A stretch of DNA of 6,406 nucleotides from Hyella sp964606015 (lineage in GTDB: Bacteria; Cyanobacteriota; Cyanobacteriia; Cyanobacteriales; Xenococcaceae), in NCBI GenBank assembly GCA_964606015.1, contig CAZSEZ010000225.1, positions 1 to 6,406 of the forward strand, given 5' to 3'. The position numbers were made by a program, and so were the translations under genes. Positions within the stretch are counted from its first letter, which is position 1. Every line of letters starts with the position of its first letter. The notes under the pieces are model-generated. The model saw nothing but the letters and a program-made list of their open reading frames with translations. It made no database searches and had not been told where the DNA came from. Positions 4,948 through 6,406 of this stretch are shown here, in pieces.

Positions 4948-6406
4948 ATGGCTCCTAGAAGAAAAGCAGACTCTTTAAATCGTGCATCAGAGCGCACCCC
5001 AAAACCAATTTGCACCGACTGTACCAATATTGATAAAAGTCAGCTCTCACCCATGTACCGCCATTATGCAGAGGTCAAAGAGCAATATCCTGGTGCCTTG
5101 TTGTTTTATCGGGTGGGTGATTTTTTTGAGTGCTTTTTTCAGGATGCTATAACTATTTCTCGGGAACTGGAGCTAGTACAAACTTCTAAAGAAGGAGGCA
5201 AAGAACTCGGTAGAGTTGCTATGACTGGGGTGCCCCATCACGCTCTAGAAAGATATAGTACCCAACTGGTCGAAAAAGGCTATGCAGTGGCAATTTGCGA
5301 TCAAGTCGAGGATGCTTCGATCGCAGTTGCCGAAAAAAGAATGGTACGCCGAGAAATCCAAAAACTCCTAACTCCTGGGACGCTCACAGATGAAGGCATG
5401 TTAACCGCCCGCAAGAACAATTTTTTGGCTGCGGTGGTGATCGCTGGGGATAATTGGGGCTTGGCCTATGCAGATATCTCTACAGGAGAATTTTTGACGA
5501 CTCAGTCGAGTAACCTGGGCGATCTAACAACAGAGCTGTTGCGATTGCAACCATCCGAAGTTTTAATCCCTACCAATGCTCCTGACCTAAAAGGACTGTT
5601 GCGTCCTGGGGAAAAATCAGAATACGTTGCGGATTATTTGCCTGAGAGTTTTTGTTATTCTTTGCGATCGCAGAAGTCTTTTAATTTGGTCGAAGCCACT
5701 CAAAGGATCAAAGAGACATTTAGGGTGAGTTCTTTGGAGGGTTTGGGTTGTAGCAATTTACCTCTAGGAACCAGAGCAGCAGGTGGTTTGTTGGAATATG
5801 TGGTCGAAACCCAAAGAGCCTATCAGACGCCATTGCAATCTCTGAAAAGCTATAGCTTAGCTGACTACTTGGTACTGGATCATCAGAGTCGGCGCAATTT
5901 AGAGATTACGCAAACAGTGCGCGATGGAACTTTTTATGGTTCGCTGCTTTGGGCATTAGACAAGACATCTACTGCAATGGGCGGCAGGGCCCTCAGACGT
6001 TGGCTCTTGCAACCACTACTAAGTACTAGAGGGATCACAGCCCGCCAAGATACGATCGCCGAATTGGTGGTACATACTCCGATCCGAGAAGATTTGCGCG
6101 CCATGCTCAAAAAAATCTACGACATTGAGCGGTTGGCTGGTCGGGTTGCTTCGGGAACAGCTAATGCCAGGGATTTACATGCTTTGGCAGAGTCTTTAAC
6201 TCGTTTGAACGATTTAGCTGCGATCGCTGCTTCTGGGACTTCTCCTTATCTCAAAGCAATTCAGAAAGTCCCCACCGAGTTAGAACAGTTGGGCCATTTT
6301 GTTTTGGATAATTTGGTAGAAAGCCCTCCTCAGCACATCAAAGATGGTGGTTTGATCAAAGAAGGGGTTAATCAAGAGCTAGATGAAATGCGCTCTAGCA
6401 TTGATG
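4948..6406 (+). CDS. mutS: DNA mismatch repair protein MutS, N-terminal part
   Basis: This is the first 486 residues of MutS, the cytoplasmic ATPase that recognises mispaired and unpaired bases and starts mismatch repair. The frame is open to the window edge, so the ABC ATPase domain lies outside. The mismatch-binding domain (about 33-145) has LLFYRVGDFFECFFQDA (51-67), where F59-x-E61 is the Phe-X-Glu mismatch wedge. Next are YAVAICDQVED, LLTPGTLTD (140-148) and NNFLAAVV (157-164), then the connector domain. The lever domain begins near SSLEGLGCSNLPLGTRAAGG (261-280), with LDHQSRRNLEI (310-320) and the LDKTSTAMGGRALRRW block (337-352). The last residues, DGGLIKEGVNQELDEM (466-481), lie just before the clamp. 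The ATG is the first after an in-frame TAA at 4933..4935; no Shine-Dalgarno is visible. The N-terminus is about 23 residues longer than in E. coli and contains a CxxC pair (C22, C25). Confidence 0.97.
   Translation, partial: MAPRRKADSLNRASERTPKPICTDCTNIDKSQLSPMYRHYAEVKEQYPGALLFYRVGDFFECFFQDAITISRELELVQTSKEGGKELGRVAMTGVPHHALERYSTQLVEKGYAVAICDQVEDASIAVAEKRMVRREIQKLLTPGTLTDEGMLTARKNNFLAAVVIAGDNWGLAYADISTGEFLTTQSSNLGDLTTELLRLQPSEVLIPTNAPDLKGLLRPGEKSEYVADYLPESFCYSLRSQKSFNLVEATQRIKETFRVSSLEGLGCSNLPLGTRAAGGLLEYVVETQRAYQTPLQSLKSYSLADYLVLDHQSRRNLEITQTVRDGTFYGSLLWALDKTSTAMGGRALRRWLLQPLLSTRGITARQDTIAELVVHTPIREDLRAMLKKIYDIERLAGRVASGTANARDLHALAESLTRLNDLAAIAASGTSPYLKAIQKVPTELEQLGHFVLDNLVESPPQHIKDGGLIKEGVNQELDEMRSSID

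Larger units (their letters stand above)
148..6227. repeat. HIP1 palindromes (GCGATCGC), nine dispersed copies
   Basis: Exact GCGATCGC occurs at 148..155, 759..766, 1809..1816, 2080..2087, 2292..2299, 4068..4075, 4833..4840, 5664..5671 and 6220..6227, about one per 710 bases. Eight copies are inside coding sequence; only 4833..4840 is intergenic. The copy at 2292 is joined to a second overlapping CGATCGCG. This density is a known signature of many cyanobacterial genomes. The sites are single-copy octamers spread across genes and are not a mobile element or array. Confidence 0.95.

Noticed and set aside
148..6227. Dispersed GCGATCGC copies as a CRISPR-like or mobile repeat
   Set aside because: They are isolated octamers with irregular spacing, mostly inside genes, and match the known HIP1 pattern of cyanobacteria.

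Overview
The window is a stretch of an ordinary cyanobacterial chromosome. The main evidence is nine copies of the palindrome GCGATCGC (HIP1, the highly iterated palindrome of cyanobacteria) in 6.4 kb, where chance would give about 0.1. The protein content agrees: a short, cyanobacterial-style pyruvate dehydrogenase E1 beta subunit, a cyanobacterial-style MutS with an N-terminal extension, and a membrane-anchored TPR protein of a kind I associate with this phylum. The DNA is moderately AT-rich, most strongly between genes.

Layout, left to right. (1) 1..399, minus: N-terminal 133 residues of a MATE-family multidrug/Na+ antiporter, cut by the window edge. (2) About 447..480: a strong intrinsic terminator in the gap behind pdhB, active only in the leftward direction. 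(3) 515..1498, minus: pdhB, complete. (4) 1603..2394, minus: a two-helix membrane-anchored YdcF/DUF218 protein, complete, starting at GTG, with a consensus TATAAT box just upstream. (5) 2395..2832: a 438-base AT-rich gap with no convincing intact gene; two overlapping minus-strand open frames in it may be the decayed end of a gene. (6) 2833..4782, minus: a 649-residue protein with an N-terminal alpha/beta-looking domain, an acidic linker, a second domain with a CCxC motif, one membrane segment and C-terminal TPR repeats. (7) 4783..4947: a divergent promoter region. (8) 4948..6406, plus: mutS, the first 486 residues, cut by the window edge before the ATPase domain.

The four leftward genes do not look like one functional operon. 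The terminator separates pdhB from the MATE gene, the 438-base gap separates the TPR gene from ydcF, and the 104-base gap between ydcF and pdhB shows neither a clear terminator nor a clear promoter, so read-through there is possible. The products serve unrelated jobs: central carbon metabolism, efflux, envelope-associated function and DNA mismatch repair.

I did not find a convincing new multi-gene system. The items most worth a second look are the multi-domain TPR membrane protein, the possible gene remnant in the long gap, and the cysteine pair in the N-terminal extension of MutS.
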